Shown piece by piece: positions 1 through 10,639 of a DNA stretch of 64,000 bases. Both the position numbers and the translations under genes were made by a program. The stretch spans positions 3,100,001-3,164,000 of the forward strand of contig OY756141.1 in assembly GCA_963576785.1 (NCBI GenBank), read 5' to 3'. This stretch comes from Chlorophyllum brunneum. Lineage: Eukaryota; Basidiomycota; Agaricomycetes; Agaricales; Agaricaceae. The notes under the pieces are model-generated. The model had not been told where the DNA came from. It was given only the letters and a program-made list of their open reading frames with translations, and did not search any database. The first letter of the stretch is position 1; the number at the start of each line of letters is the position of its first letter.

Positions 1-2
1 GC

Positions 3-182
3 CTACCGCGTAACGGAGACCAGGACCAGACCGACCACCCGTTATCAGCAACTGTGCCCCATGGCCGATATCCCCGCTTTTCAGGCCATATGCATACACA
101 CCCCTTGCGCGACGCCCTTTCCCGTGGTTCACTCTCCTTCAGCGACATCGTCAAATCCACACCCGGAGAAGACAAAAACTAA
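3..182 (+). CDS. 3' end of an unknown protein (partial)
   Basis: An open frame enters from the left edge and stops with TAA at 180-182. The last residues read like a natural C-terminus (ending SFSDIVKSTPGEDKN). The start lies outside the window, so neither the family nor any intron can be judged. The other two frames are also fairly open at the very edge, so this is only a reasonable guess. Confidence 0.4.
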   Translation, partial: LPRNGDQDQTDHPLSATVPHGRYPRFSGHMHTHPLRDALSRGSLSFSDIVKSTPGEDKN

Positions 183-329
183 ACACTCGTTCGACGTCAA
201 AATCCAATGGATACAATCCTAATCCTTTCATGTCTATTGTACAACGTAGTCTTATTCATATACGGAATATTGTTTAAATGCGGTCCAGACCCGCGCTGGT
301 TAGGTTTAGTTAAGAAAACAAAAAAAAAC

Positions 330-401
330 TTCCGATACGGGGAATCGAACCCCGAGCTACCGCGTGAAAGGCGGTAATGTTAGCCGTTACACCATATCGG
401 A
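330..401 (-). tRNA. tRNA-Glu (anticodon UUC)
   Basis: Read on the minus strand, the sequence folds into a complete cloverleaf. The acceptor stem is TCCGATA paired with TATCGGA, the anticodon stem is ACCGC/GCGGT around loop CTTTCAC (anticodon TTC), and the T-arm contains GGTTCGATTCC. The discriminator base would be the A complementary to position 330. There is no intron. A T-rich stretch (A-run 319-328 on the plus strand) directly downstream suits RNA polymerase III termination. Confidence 0.95.
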
Positions 402-895
402 TTAATAGACTGGTTATATATTGACACTTGTAACACAGAGGATGCACGCCACCTTGAATCCCGATTCTCAACAGTTCACCTACACACTACCAGACCATGG
501 GACACCCACAGTCGAACGATCACACGTTCAATAAATCAGAACCACCTATGGTCCCCGGGTGACCCTCACGAATGTTCTCATAATCCGATTGACTCATCCG
601 GGCCTCAAAAAAATCGTGGAGTCTGAATCGCACCACCTTCAAACCTTCACTTCTTGTTTCTATTTTAAACATGACCTGAACTCTCTCATGCCCACCATCC
701 GCGTCTTTAGAACCTCACCTGTCGTTTCTGTCCATAGATCACTAAACCCGAATCGGTGTCCATCCGTCAAGCTATTATCCATTTTGGATTTTGTCATTCG
801 GCCCGTTAGGTTTTGATATATATATATGATGTTTCTCGCAGGGATACCAGAACCCGTTCTTGGACCATTACTACTGCTTTGAATCGTGGTCGACA
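402..895. other. Intergenic region upstream of the left P450
   Basis: No convincing gene was found here. Short open frames on both strands (for example 559-816 plus and 660-959 minus) have no recognisable features and overlap each other. A TATATATATA run at about 815-826 lies roughly 70 bp before the P450 start and may belong to its promoter. Confidence 0.5.
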
Positions 896-3096
896 ATGTC
901 TCTGGTAACATCATTGTTGGACCATATTCAGGATTTGGATTGGAATTTTCTTGGAACACGGTTTACTGGCATTTTCGTGTTGACCTATGCTGTTTTCAAA
1001 TACCTCGAAGCAAAGAGATCACCGGTACGTCTCGACTACTCTCTACTTAACCTGCTAAAGAGGTTCCTCTCATCATTCCTGTAGCTCAACACCATTCCCA
1101 CAATTGGTCACTCGGGCATTTTATCCTCCTATTTGACCGCTTTCAAATGGATAACCCACGGTGGGGAACTAGTTCAAGAAGGTTATGACCGAGTGAGTCC
1201 GCATCGTACCAGACTGGCTATTAAGTCTAAAATTCACGTTATCAATTCAAAAAGTATCCTAACGGCATATTCAAAATCGCAACCATGTCTAAATGGGTTG
1301 TTGTCGGCACCGGTCGACAATTCCTCGACGAACTTCGTAAAGCACCAGATGATGTCTTATCCTTCGAAGAAGCCGTTAACGAGGTATGTTTGTTTATCTA
1401 TCTAGACAAATTATTGATGTTCATTCTCCGTTCATTCTCCTCGATGGGATGTAGACGACGCAAATCAAATATACCCTAGGCTCTGCTATTGCAAATGATC
1501 AATACCACACGACCACCGTCCGTTCTCCAGTTACGCGGAACCTTGCCATTAGATTTGACGATATCAAAGATGAGATAGCGGAAGCTTGGGCAACATGTGT
1601 TCCGCCTAGTACAGGTAACCTCCTAATTAGCTCTTTTTGCGTGTTTATGTTAATCCCATTATGTTTAGAATGGGTTACTGTTCCGGCGTATGATACAGTT
1701 ATGCATATCGTCTGCAGGACAAGTAACCGGTACTTTACCGGGTTACCTCTATGTAAGACTTCCCTTATACTTGCTGATACCTCTTGACCTTGCTTATATA
1801 TATATCAGGCCGCGATCCCGGATATATCTCTCTACAAGAGAAATTCACGACTCAAGTCATCATCGGCGCTCGAATCATCAACTGTTTCCCAAAATTTCTC
1901 AAACCGTACGTTGTGCACATATCAACAGCAGAGAACCCACTACAACGAATGTATTTATAGACTGGTCGGGAGGTATTTGACAACCGTACCTGGGAGTGTG
2001 AAGAAGGCCGTGGAGTACCTTGGTCCCACGATCGAGGAGAGATTGACTCAGGAAGAAGAACATGGTGGCGATTGGCAAGACAAGCCGGTAAGTTCTCTCA
2101 CATTACCAAGTCCTGTTTTAACAAAGCACTTTGTTAGAATGATCTCATCAGTTGGTTATTGGAAACTGCACAAGGTTATCAACGCACAGTCCCAGATATT
2201 GTTCTTCGTATCCTTGCAATCAACTTTGCCGCTATCCATACAAGCACCATGGTAACTAACCCCGTTGCTTGAATTATTTTGGGCTCACATGAAGCTAATG
2301 ATAAACCAATGCTAGTCCTTTACGCAATCGCTATATGATCTGGCATCCCACCCAGAGTACGTTGAAGAAATGCGTAAAGAAGCCGAGGCCGTAATAGCAG
2401 AACACGGATGGACAAAAGCGGCAATGCAACAGATGCGAAAGATTGATAGTTTTTTAAAAGAGTCGCAGAGATTGAACAGCGCAGGGAGCGGTGTGTTCCT
2501 TTTCGATCGTTTTGGCTGATTGCAAGGTTAATTGAATCGATTTCTTCCTAGTTCAAATGCTTCGTAAAACTCTCAAAGACTGGACACTTTCCAATGGAAT
2601 AGTTATTCCCACTGGTTCATATGTCGGTATGGCTAGTGATGCCATGAATAGGGAAGAGGTTTGTTTATCTCCTCGATCTCTCTACGATGAGCACCCAAAA
2701 ACTGATCGACGAGTAGACATCATTCCCTGACGCTGCTACTTTCAGAGGCTTTAGATTCTCTGATATGCGAGATGGGGATGGGGAACTGGATAGCATTAAA
2801 CATCAAATGGTCGCTCTTACCCTCGATACGATTGTTTTTGGACACGGTCGACATGCTTGGTCAGTCCCCCCAATTACGAGACAAAATCCTTTTCCTGACA
2901 AGTTGCTTCACTAATCAGTCCTGGACGGTTCTTCGCTGTTAACGAACTGAAAGCTATGTTCGCATACTGTATATTGAACTACGACGTTCAATTTGAGGGT
3001 GGTTCATTGGAGAGACCTCGGAACTTGACGTTTGAGGTTGCTATTGTGCCTAATACAAAGGCGAAAGTGATGTTTAGGAAAAGGGCCAGTGCGTAA
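896..3096 (+). CDS. Cytochrome P450 monooxygenase (left copy)
   Basis: This is a microsomal-type fungal P450, a heme monooxygenase that would take electrons from NADPH-P450 reductase at the ER. About ten short introns join into one open frame. The N-terminus has a membrane anchor (around FVLTYAVFKYLEAKRSP). The I-helix reads FAAIHTST, the ExxR motif is ESQR, a FRGFRF segment follows, and the heme-binding loop FGHGRHAC/PGRFFAV is split by an intron after the Cys codon. The start at 896 is preferred over the in-frame ATG at 860 because it aligns with the start of the paralog at 60718-62871. The gene ends 49 bp from the oppositely oriented F-box gene. The substrate is unknown. An epoxide hydrolase lies 4.5 kb away, but no core biosynthetic gene is nearby. 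Confidence 0.93.
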
Positions 3097-3145
3097 TTAT
3101 TTTATGTATCAAGGAACTGTGAACTATGTTTCCTTCTTCACTTGA

Positions 3146-4894
3146 TCACCCCGAGTCCTCCGTGTTACTCCCACTGTGGCGTGCGTCTGTAACAAGGGGG
3201 CTCTCCGGGGTTAGTGGTACTGGTGGGACGTAATCGATGACCAAAATGACTGGATTATCAGGATCCAATGTTGGATCAGAGGGATGAGACGGATCCTCGA
3301 AAAGGCTTAGGGTAACCCGGCCCAAGAAGGGGTCGACACACACGACGCGAGGATCGTGCAACGTCATATAATAGGATGGGTCCCCAGGAAGGGCAAGTTG
3401 TGGAAGGCTAATTGCCCCGGGTCCATCCTCCCCTGGAGTGAGATGGCTGCAGGCCCACAAGGCCAATATGCCAGGTTGCTCAGGATACAGTGCGGCTCGA
3501 TTGCTGAAGTTGAGTCTAGCCGCCAGGTGTGATCTGCTGAAAGCGGAAGCGGAAGGAAAACCCGGAGAGATAGGCATATTAAAGTCGGTCGGGTTGGTCC
3601 CAGCGCAAAGGGTATATTCAACGTCGAATGTAACTTCCCCACCCCCAGGATGCGTAATATCAATATCGTAGAGTTCCAGCGTTTGCTCGAATAGGACATA
3701 GGCTAATGCCATGTAAGTGGTTGGTGATTGGGATAATATATCAATATGGATAAATTGTGATGGGAGGACGACTGTATGCGTCCTGGTAGCCAGAAGTGGT
3801 GCGTCCGCCTGTAGGAGCTCCTCAGCTGTTGGTAAACTATAGAATTCCAAATCCCCATAGAGGATTTGGACGAAATGCCGAGGCGTAATTTCAGCTTGGA
3901 AATACGGGCGTATCAGAGGCCAGTCGTCATGGTAAGGACACTATTGAAAACATATGAGAACATCTGTCGAACTGGTATTTCCCACAAGCAAACCTTCTGA
4001 TGCCAGCGACAATGGAACATTTTTCCCGTAAAGATATCAAACAGATGGATAAGTGTGTCGGAAGACTTGCGGCGGGGGTAAACAGCAATATGATGAAGGC
4101 CAACTGTAGCATCGACTTCAGGGTCCACGCTGCCATCGAAGAAAACGGAGTCCCGAAGGATGCGTATGCTTTCAAATAGAGATTTATCATCAAACTTGTA
4201 GGACAACTCCACCCTGGTTTGAAAACCCTGCGAGCCTGATAACTTGATACTGGAAAGTTTTCTGGGCAAGCTCATGAATAACTGGAAGCTACCGTTTGTG
4301 ATTTTGTTCACCCACAAATAATTGCTTTCCACTCCATCTGCTAAGGGATCGGTTTGAGTATATAATATATACATGGCATTGATTTCTCCCTTGACGGAAG
4401 CACTCCACGAATGAATGCGTCGAGAAGGTGAATCCATGCCAGCCTTGTAGGTGAAAACTGGCTGGGAGGAGTCCTCCAAACTATACCACCTCAACTCGGG
4501 TAACCATGCGTTTTCGAGGACTACAAAATATTCATCCATGACTGCCAAAAAATATGCGTCGGTGTTGTATTTGCGGACAGTGCGAGGAATTCCTGGGCGA
4601 CGTCCTGTCCAAACATCCTTCACATATTCTGCACGCAGCAGGATCTGCTCGAGTTTGTTCGTTGTTATTCCATCCTCGAGAATCGGAAGCACATAATCGC
4701 AGTTGGCAAATACTTCCAACCAGACGGTAAATTCCTTGGAAATTCGCGAGAATCGCCGACACACCTGAAAGCTGTTCAGTAATTAGATGATGTGAAATAG
4801 AGGAGCTTACCAGTCTGCAAGAACAGACCAAGTCGGATGGTGCGAGATACGAGAATATCCCTACAAAGATCTCGTCTGCGAATTCCGGTATCAT
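3146..4894 (-). CDS. F-box protein (intact copy)
   Basis: Three exons (4811-4894, 3994-4764, 3940-3146) give an uninterrupted protein of about 549 residues. The first 45 residues form an F-box (start MIPEFADEIFVGIFSYLAPS, then the L-VCRRFSRIS helix), the Skp1-binding part of SCF ubiquitin ligases. The remaining 500 residues have no repeat or substrate-binding motif that I recognise. Intron 2 (3941-3993) restores the frame exactly and is also present in the adjacent paralog. The gene converges on the P450 with only a 49 bp gap. A frameshifted tandem copy lies at 5481-7264. The substrate is unknown. Confidence 0.85.
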
Positions 4895-5129
4895 CGTTCA
4901 GGATCAAGTCGTATTGGCCTCCTACACTGCGCTGCGGTAAGTGGATCAGCGCCACTGATTTATGTCACCTAAATTGGATATTCGGCGCTTGACCTTTTTA
5001 TCCTCACTAGCAGGACCACAAAGGTTGTCGTTGACATGCCTTTATTTTCCTCGTGCCTTATTCTCGAGTGAACTACCTAGTGTTCATCATGTTTTTGATT
5101 AGCTTGTTTACCAGGACCCTACATTTATC
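4895..5129. other. Spacer between F-box gene and hydrolase relic
   Basis: No gene was found. Stretches such as the CCTACACTGC block and the ATTCGGCGCTTG block recur at 7285-7365. This spacer is therefore the duplicate of the one upstream of the F-box pseudogene and part of the tandem duplication. Confidence 0.6.
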
Positions 5130-5460
5130 ACCGAACATGACTATGCTATTTCGTTGACCACCTTGCCCACCCCCATAAAGCTTCCTGGAATTCAGGAGCA
5201 GCAAATGCCCACCTGATACTCATCAAGTTGCTGTGTCTTAAGCCAGCAGTGGTAGGTTCACCCAACTAACACAGAGTGGAAAAAACATAACAATTTAGTC
5301 ATACAGTCATGGAAAACCAATCAATTCCTTGGGGAAGTACGAGTATCTAGTAGGAATGTTAATACTCCTCGTGCGTCGACCAGACTTGATACGCCCGCAG
5401 CAAATAATCGTAGAGATCGCTGGTCTAGGTAGAGAGAAGCGGTAGATCGAATTACAAGGG
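5130..5460 (-). pseudogene. Relic of an epoxide hydrolase 3' end
   Basis: The DNA matches the last exons of the epoxide hydrolase at about 7650-8010 along its whole length. A shared block encodes the FPKELVVF region (TTCCTTGGGGAAGTACGA on the plus strand), and the intron position is recognisable. The reading frame is broken and the upstream two thirds of the gene are missing. It sits next to the intact F-box gene just as the complete hydrolase sits next to the F-box pseudogene, which marks it as the decayed half of a tandem duplication. Confidence 0.75.
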
Positions 5461-5480
5461 AAACTATTGGAAGCACATAG

Positions 5481-7264
5481 TCAGAGGACTAAAACTTCTC
5501 CGTCAGTCTGACGATAAGGATGAGGTTTGGTGTATGTTTGCACCAAGGCCGCTTTCTGGGATTCAAAGTACCGAGGAACGTAATCAATGACTAAAATGAC
5601 CCTTCTTGCAGCATCCAACGTGTGATTAGAGGGATGGCATGATGGGCGTTCGGAAAGGTGTAAGGCGATCCGGCCCAAGAAGGGGTCGAAATATGCGATG
5701 TAAGCTGTACCTAGCATCACATAATTGGATGGGTCACCAGGAAGGACAAGCTGCGTGATGTTAATGTCCCTGGCTCCATCCTCGCCTGGGTGGTGGCCGA
5801 GGTTAACCCTCAAGGCCATTATGCAGGGTTTGATTTGTTGGCGAACGGATCGTGAGGCGGGAACGCGAAAGTTGAGTGTAGCTGCCAAGTGTGATCTGCT
5901 GGAAGGAGAAGCGGAAGCAAATTCAACAAAGATAGGCATGCCGTAGCCAGCTGGTTGAATTGCGTTGGTCCCAGCGCCAACATTATATTCAGAGTCAAGT
6001 GTAATTGACCCATCTCCACGAAGCGTGATGTCAATATTGAAGAGTTTGAGCTTTTTGTCGGATCTATCGTGGGCTAATGCCATATACGTGGTTGGCGACT
6101 GGGGCAATACTTCAGTTTTGACAGATTCTGTGGGAAGGACGATTGTGTGGGTCTTGGTAGCCAGCAGTGGTGCGTCCGCCTGCAGGAGTTCCTATGGGTC
6201 GTTGGCAACCTATAGAATTCCGAGTACTTCCCATCGTAAATTTGAATGAAATGCCAAGGAGTAATTTTGGCTTCGAAAGACCGGAGTACCTCAGCACAGT
6301 CGTCGTGAGGACACTGTCGAAAACATTTGAGCACGCTCTTCAAACTAGCGTTGTCCGCAAGCGTACCTTCTGGTGCCATGGACAGCAGAACATTTTGCCC
6401 GTTGAGATATCGAACAGATGAGTATGTCTGGAGACTTTCGGCGAGGGTAAACGGCAATGTGACGAAGGCCAATAGTGGAGTTAACCTCATGCTCCAAGCT
6501 CCCGTCGAACGTATACTCTCGAAGTATACGTATGCCTTCGAATAGAGATTTGTCCTCGATATGGTAAGGCAATTCTATCTTGATTTGAAAGGTCCGCAGG
6601 CTTGACAGCTTGACATAGGCAAGTTTTCTGGACATGTTCGTGAACCACAGACAACTACTGTTTGTGATTTTTTCACCCACAGATAATTACTTTCCCCTCC
6701 GTCTGCCAACAGATCGGTTTGAGTGTATAAAACGTACAGAGCATTGAATTCGCCCTTCATAGAAGCACTCCATGGATGAATGCGCTGGGAAGGTGATTCC
6801 GAGGTGGGGGTGTAGGTGAAAACCGGCTGGAAGAGGTCCCAACTGTACCACGTCCACTGGGGTAACTCCCGTTTATTTTGGATCACATAGTACTCATCTA
6901 TAACCGCCATAAATTTTGAGGAGCGTTCAATGTTGTATTCGCGGACGGTATGAGGAATCCCCGGGCGGCATCCTGTCCAAACATCCTTCACAAATTCTGC
7001 ACGCAGCAGGAGTTGTTCAAGTTTGTTCGTCGTCATTGTATGCTCGAGAGCAGGAAGGACATAATCGCAGTTGGCAGAAATTCTAGACCAGAGCGTAGAT
7101 TCCTTGGAAATTCGCGAGAGCCGTTGACACACCTAAGGGCCATCCAGTCATCAAGGATGAAACGAAACAGAGGGACTTACCGGTCTGCAAGAACGGACTA
7201 AATCGGATGGTGGGAGATACCAGAAGATCTCTATAAGGATTTCATCTGCAAGCTTCAGTAACAT
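5481..7264 (-). pseudogene. F-box protein paralog, frameshifted
   Basis: This is a close relative of the F-box protein at 3146-4894, with the same exon order and the same intron before CPHDD. Its start reads MLLKLADEILIEIF. The frame is broken at least three times relative to the intact copy. One base is missing in an A-run after NYLWV near 6675. Four bases are missing near 6420. A 2 bp gain follows EFYRLPT near 6200. The end (to 5481) is open again and well conserved, ending DGEVLVL. Recent inactivation is likely. Sequencing error cannot be excluded for the homopolymer case but does not explain the other two. Confidence 0.8.
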
Positions 7265-7639
7265 CACTTGAGATCAGGTAATGACGGTTCCCTACACTGC
7301 AATGTTCAGTAAGCCGGGATCAGAGCCGCTGATTAACGTGATCTGTGGACATTCGGCGCTTGTGTCACACAGCGAAGCTCTGCAGAGTTAGTGTGCTCCC
7401 ACTCGCCCTCGATGGTAAGTATGCGATCCCGGTTTATATGTCGCAAAGAAGGGAAGATGTCATTTCGACTTGGAACGTACCGCTAGCACATGATGATGGT
7501 GGAGTTGTCGCCAACTAGCCGCAACTCACCTTCTCGGAATATTGCTGCATTTATGCCATCCACGACCATGCTATTTCATCGGTCATCATGCCCAGAGACA
7601 GAATTGCAATACATATACACAGGACAATACACGAATGAC

Positions 7640-9170
7640 CTACGACTCGAATCCATTATGCGAAGAAACGACCCCGAAAGCAGGTCCACCTTTCCCAAAC
7701 ATATTTCTTAAATCACCTACCAAAGCTTCTGGACATTCATACGCAGCAAAATGTCCACCCTTCTCGTGTTGAGATTCAAAAACAAGCTGGCGATGTTTAA
7801 GCCAACTAGGGTAGACCCACTCTGTTAGCAAAGTGCAAAAAAAAGTGAGAATGTCGACGTACCGTCGCGGAAAAACCACAAGTTCCTTGGGGAAGTACGA
7901 ATATCCAATAGGAATGTTAATATTCTTCGGGCTTGAAAAGTCCCCACCAGACTTGGCATGCTCGTAGTAAATCCTAACAGAGGCCGCTGGTCCAGCTCGA
8001 GAGAACCAATAAATTGAGATCCAAGTGAGAACTAGCACGATGATTTTTAGCAATAAGGACCACGTAGTTAGACGAACAAACCTTCATCATCAGTCCAATG
8101 ATAATCATCAGTCCAGTTTAAAAGTTTCTCGTAGATCCACCCAAGCAATCCAACAGGAGAATCTGCAAGACTGTATCCAAGCGTTTGAGGTTGGGTAGAC
8201 TGTTCCACAGAATACCCTTGACCCTCAGTCTTGAACCATTTCGTCCGCTCCGAGCCCGTTTTCTCCCAAGACGAAGGTCGTGCGATGAAAGACTGGAAGA
8301 ATGCGGTCGGACGGTTCCATAAGTGTGGAGTTGAGGCACTTTGAGATAATTATTAGTGACGAGTATCCTTTGACAAATAATGAACGCCTACAAAGGGAAA
8401 TTTGAGTGCCAGGCTTTGTTGTGTTTACCACCGTAAGTACCAGCGATGCGCGCGTTGGTCTGGATGGAGTCAGTATGAACTTGAGATGAATAAATCGGAC
8501 ATACAGAAGCTCCCCAATCACCTCCTTGAGTTACTGCACTCGGAACACCCGTTAGCATCAGTCTATGAATAACATCTGGATATACATTACCATACTCATT
8601 ATACCCGAGCGCAAGCATGAGCTTATGACCAACCTCTGCATACTGGTCCAGCGCGAACCCTCTCTTCTTCGGTGCCTCTGAAAAGCCAAAACCTGGTAAA
8701 CTAGGGGCAACGACATGGAAGCTAGGGTGGTCTGGTGAAACCTGGACCAATAACGGTAGAATTTTTTGAACTTCGAAAAAGCTCCCGGGCCCTATCGACA
8801 ACTAGTCGGTAAACTGTGTTTTACCAGAAGTAAATCACGTCGACGCACATCCATGAAGGAAGAGAAGAGGAATCGCAGATTCCACCGAGCTCTTCCTGTG
8901 CACATAGTGTATATTCAAAGTCCCAAACCCCTCAACTTCGATATTGCGCGTAAATTGCGGCATCTCCTCGTTTAGTTGAACTTCATGTTTCCTCCAATCA
9001 TAACCACCCTTCCAATACGCGACAAGACGTTGAATATCCGCTAACGGTGCACCATAATCACGTCCAACGTTCTCCAGCTCATCAGGGAACCTTGTCAACT
9101 CGAGTTTTGTCTTCAAAAGATCAATGTCCTGATTTGGGATAGCAATCTTGAAAGATTTTTCTGTGGACAT
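7640..9170 (-). CDS. Epoxide hydrolase, EPHX1-like alpha/beta hydrolase
   Basis: An epoxide hydrolase of the microsomal type opens epoxides to diols by way of an Asp-ester intermediate. Exon 1 (8849-9170) encodes the EHN-type N-terminal domain, starting [19 protein letters not shown]. Splicing of the 57 bp intron 8792-8848 creates the oxyanion motif HGWPGSFFEV. The nucleophile Asp is in GGDWGAS and the catalytic His is in GGHFAAYE near the C-terminus. The lid region contains [20 protein letters not shown]. Several further short introns are needed. One of them uses an AAG acceptor, which joins NFPF to STPHLW. The protein appears complete. A decayed copy of its 3' end lies at 5130-5460. Confidence 0.9.
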
Positions 9171-9700
9171 AGTGGTAGATGCGAGGAGACAAAGAGGTTA
9201 TTGTCGAGAAATAAGGAGAGACTGATTAAATAAGTTTGTGCTCCACGGTGATGTCGTACGCATGGGAAATAACGACATGTATGACTCGGTATGTGCGACA
9301 AGAGACAGAGGTGTCGCAAGGAATGTCTTGATAGTGCACACTCGGGCAATTGAGTGCTACAACGTAAAGAATATCAAAGTGGAGACATGAGCCCCGAGTT
9401 ATTTTTTGATCATTCCTCGATTTGTTAGGTAGCAATTTGTAATCAGCTTCTAGGCCCTGTGCGCACTACATCCCCGGTCCCGGCTGGTGGGCGTCTTTAG
9501 CCCATATTTTTGGCTAAATGGTAGTGGGACGCAAATCATGAAGCTCGTTGTCCCGAGTCCCGACTTGTGCGACAAGCGTTGCTGAGGTGTACGGAGCTAT
9601 CTGGACAAATTTATACGACTTCGGGCCTTGGGGCAGACAGGCTGATAGATTCATGAGCGGTAAACATCTCGAAACCATCTCTGTTAAGATGCGATTCCTG
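9171..9700. other. Junction between the hydrolase and the repeat array
   Basis: No gene was recognised. Only short, unsupported frames occur. The left edge of the repeat array falls in or just after this stretch, because similarity to the segment downstream of copy G in the right arm becomes visible at about 9.75 kb. Confidence 0.4.
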
Positions 9701-9978
9701 AGATCTGAGAGCCGAGAACGACCATCAACCGGGATATGTATGGTGGGTACCCCAGTCGTTGTTGTCGACTGAAAAAGAGCTTTTCCTAGGCCACTTGAAC
9801 ACCACTATTGACGTCAAAGCTTTTGAGACATGTTGAATGAGTGTGACATTAATTAGTGTACGGCATATCCGTCCCCAGTGAGTGTGATGAACCAGTAAGA
9901 AAGTAGTGTATGACGCTCTCATTATAAGTTTTGCGAGTCAGGGTAACCAAATCTCGCGTCGAACCTTCTTCCAATGCG

Positions 9979-10639
9979 TCACCGTCCATTATTGATCTCG
10001 ACACGCGCCTTAGGTATGTCGGCGTCAGTGACGAGTTCCTTTGTCCTGCTCCCCGTCATGGACTGCGGTCAAGTCAGTCAGAACATCAAACGTAAAAAGA
10101 ACGTATGCATTACCATTTTACTGTCCCGTAGAGACCCGAAACCGCAGCGGATGCACATCCACACAGATGTGAAACCATTTACAATCCTCCTTCTGGTCGT
10201 AACACTGTAGTTGGCGAGGTTTTCGTATAGACGACGAAACTATACATGGAATGGGGAAATTTGAAGGTCAGAAACGGGGGAAACGCATGCTCAGGTCCAC
10301 ATACTTTCTGAATCCACCCATTCTGTTCAAAGGCAGCATCCCCAACCCTGCTAGTACCCGCGAAGCTTGAGGAATGCTAACAAGAAGGCTGTATCAGTAC
10401 GAAAGCGAGCGAGTCTGAGAAAAGATGCGGACCACTGCATCAAAACTCCCGTGCAAAGCTGGTACATGCAGACCCTGAGCTTCATGTGCGATACGACGTG
10501 ACCGAGTGTTGACATGTACGAGGGGAGGCGGTCGGAGTCGAGGCTCGTATCGTTGAGTAGAAAAGGTCGCAGAGCACGGCCGTAGCGGGTCAACTCCAGG
10601 GAGCCGAACTTCATTAGAAGGTTCAAGATGAGGAGACAT
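9979..10639 (-). CDS. Family X protein, copy A (A/G subtype)
   Basis: I do not recognise this family. Exons 10433-10639, 10305-10376, 10114-10239 and 9979-10062 join in phase 0 into 162 residues. The start is MSPHLEPSNEVRLPGVDPL and the core of exon 1 is ATFSTQRYEPRLRPPP. Exon 2 ends GWIQK and exon 3 begins FRRLYENL and contains SVW. Exon 3 is exactly 126 nt, as in five other copies. There is no signal peptide, membrane segment or catalytic motif. The protein is basic, with Arg and Pro in the first half. The nearest relative is copy G in the opposite arm. The C-terminus (ARVEINNGR) differs from the B-F type. All introns are GT-AG. Confidence 0.7.

Noticed and set aside
896..9170. P450 plus epoxide hydrolase as a secondary-metabolite cluster
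   Set aside because: No terpene cyclase, PKS, NRPS, transporter or other tailoring enzyme is present, and F-box genes separate the two.
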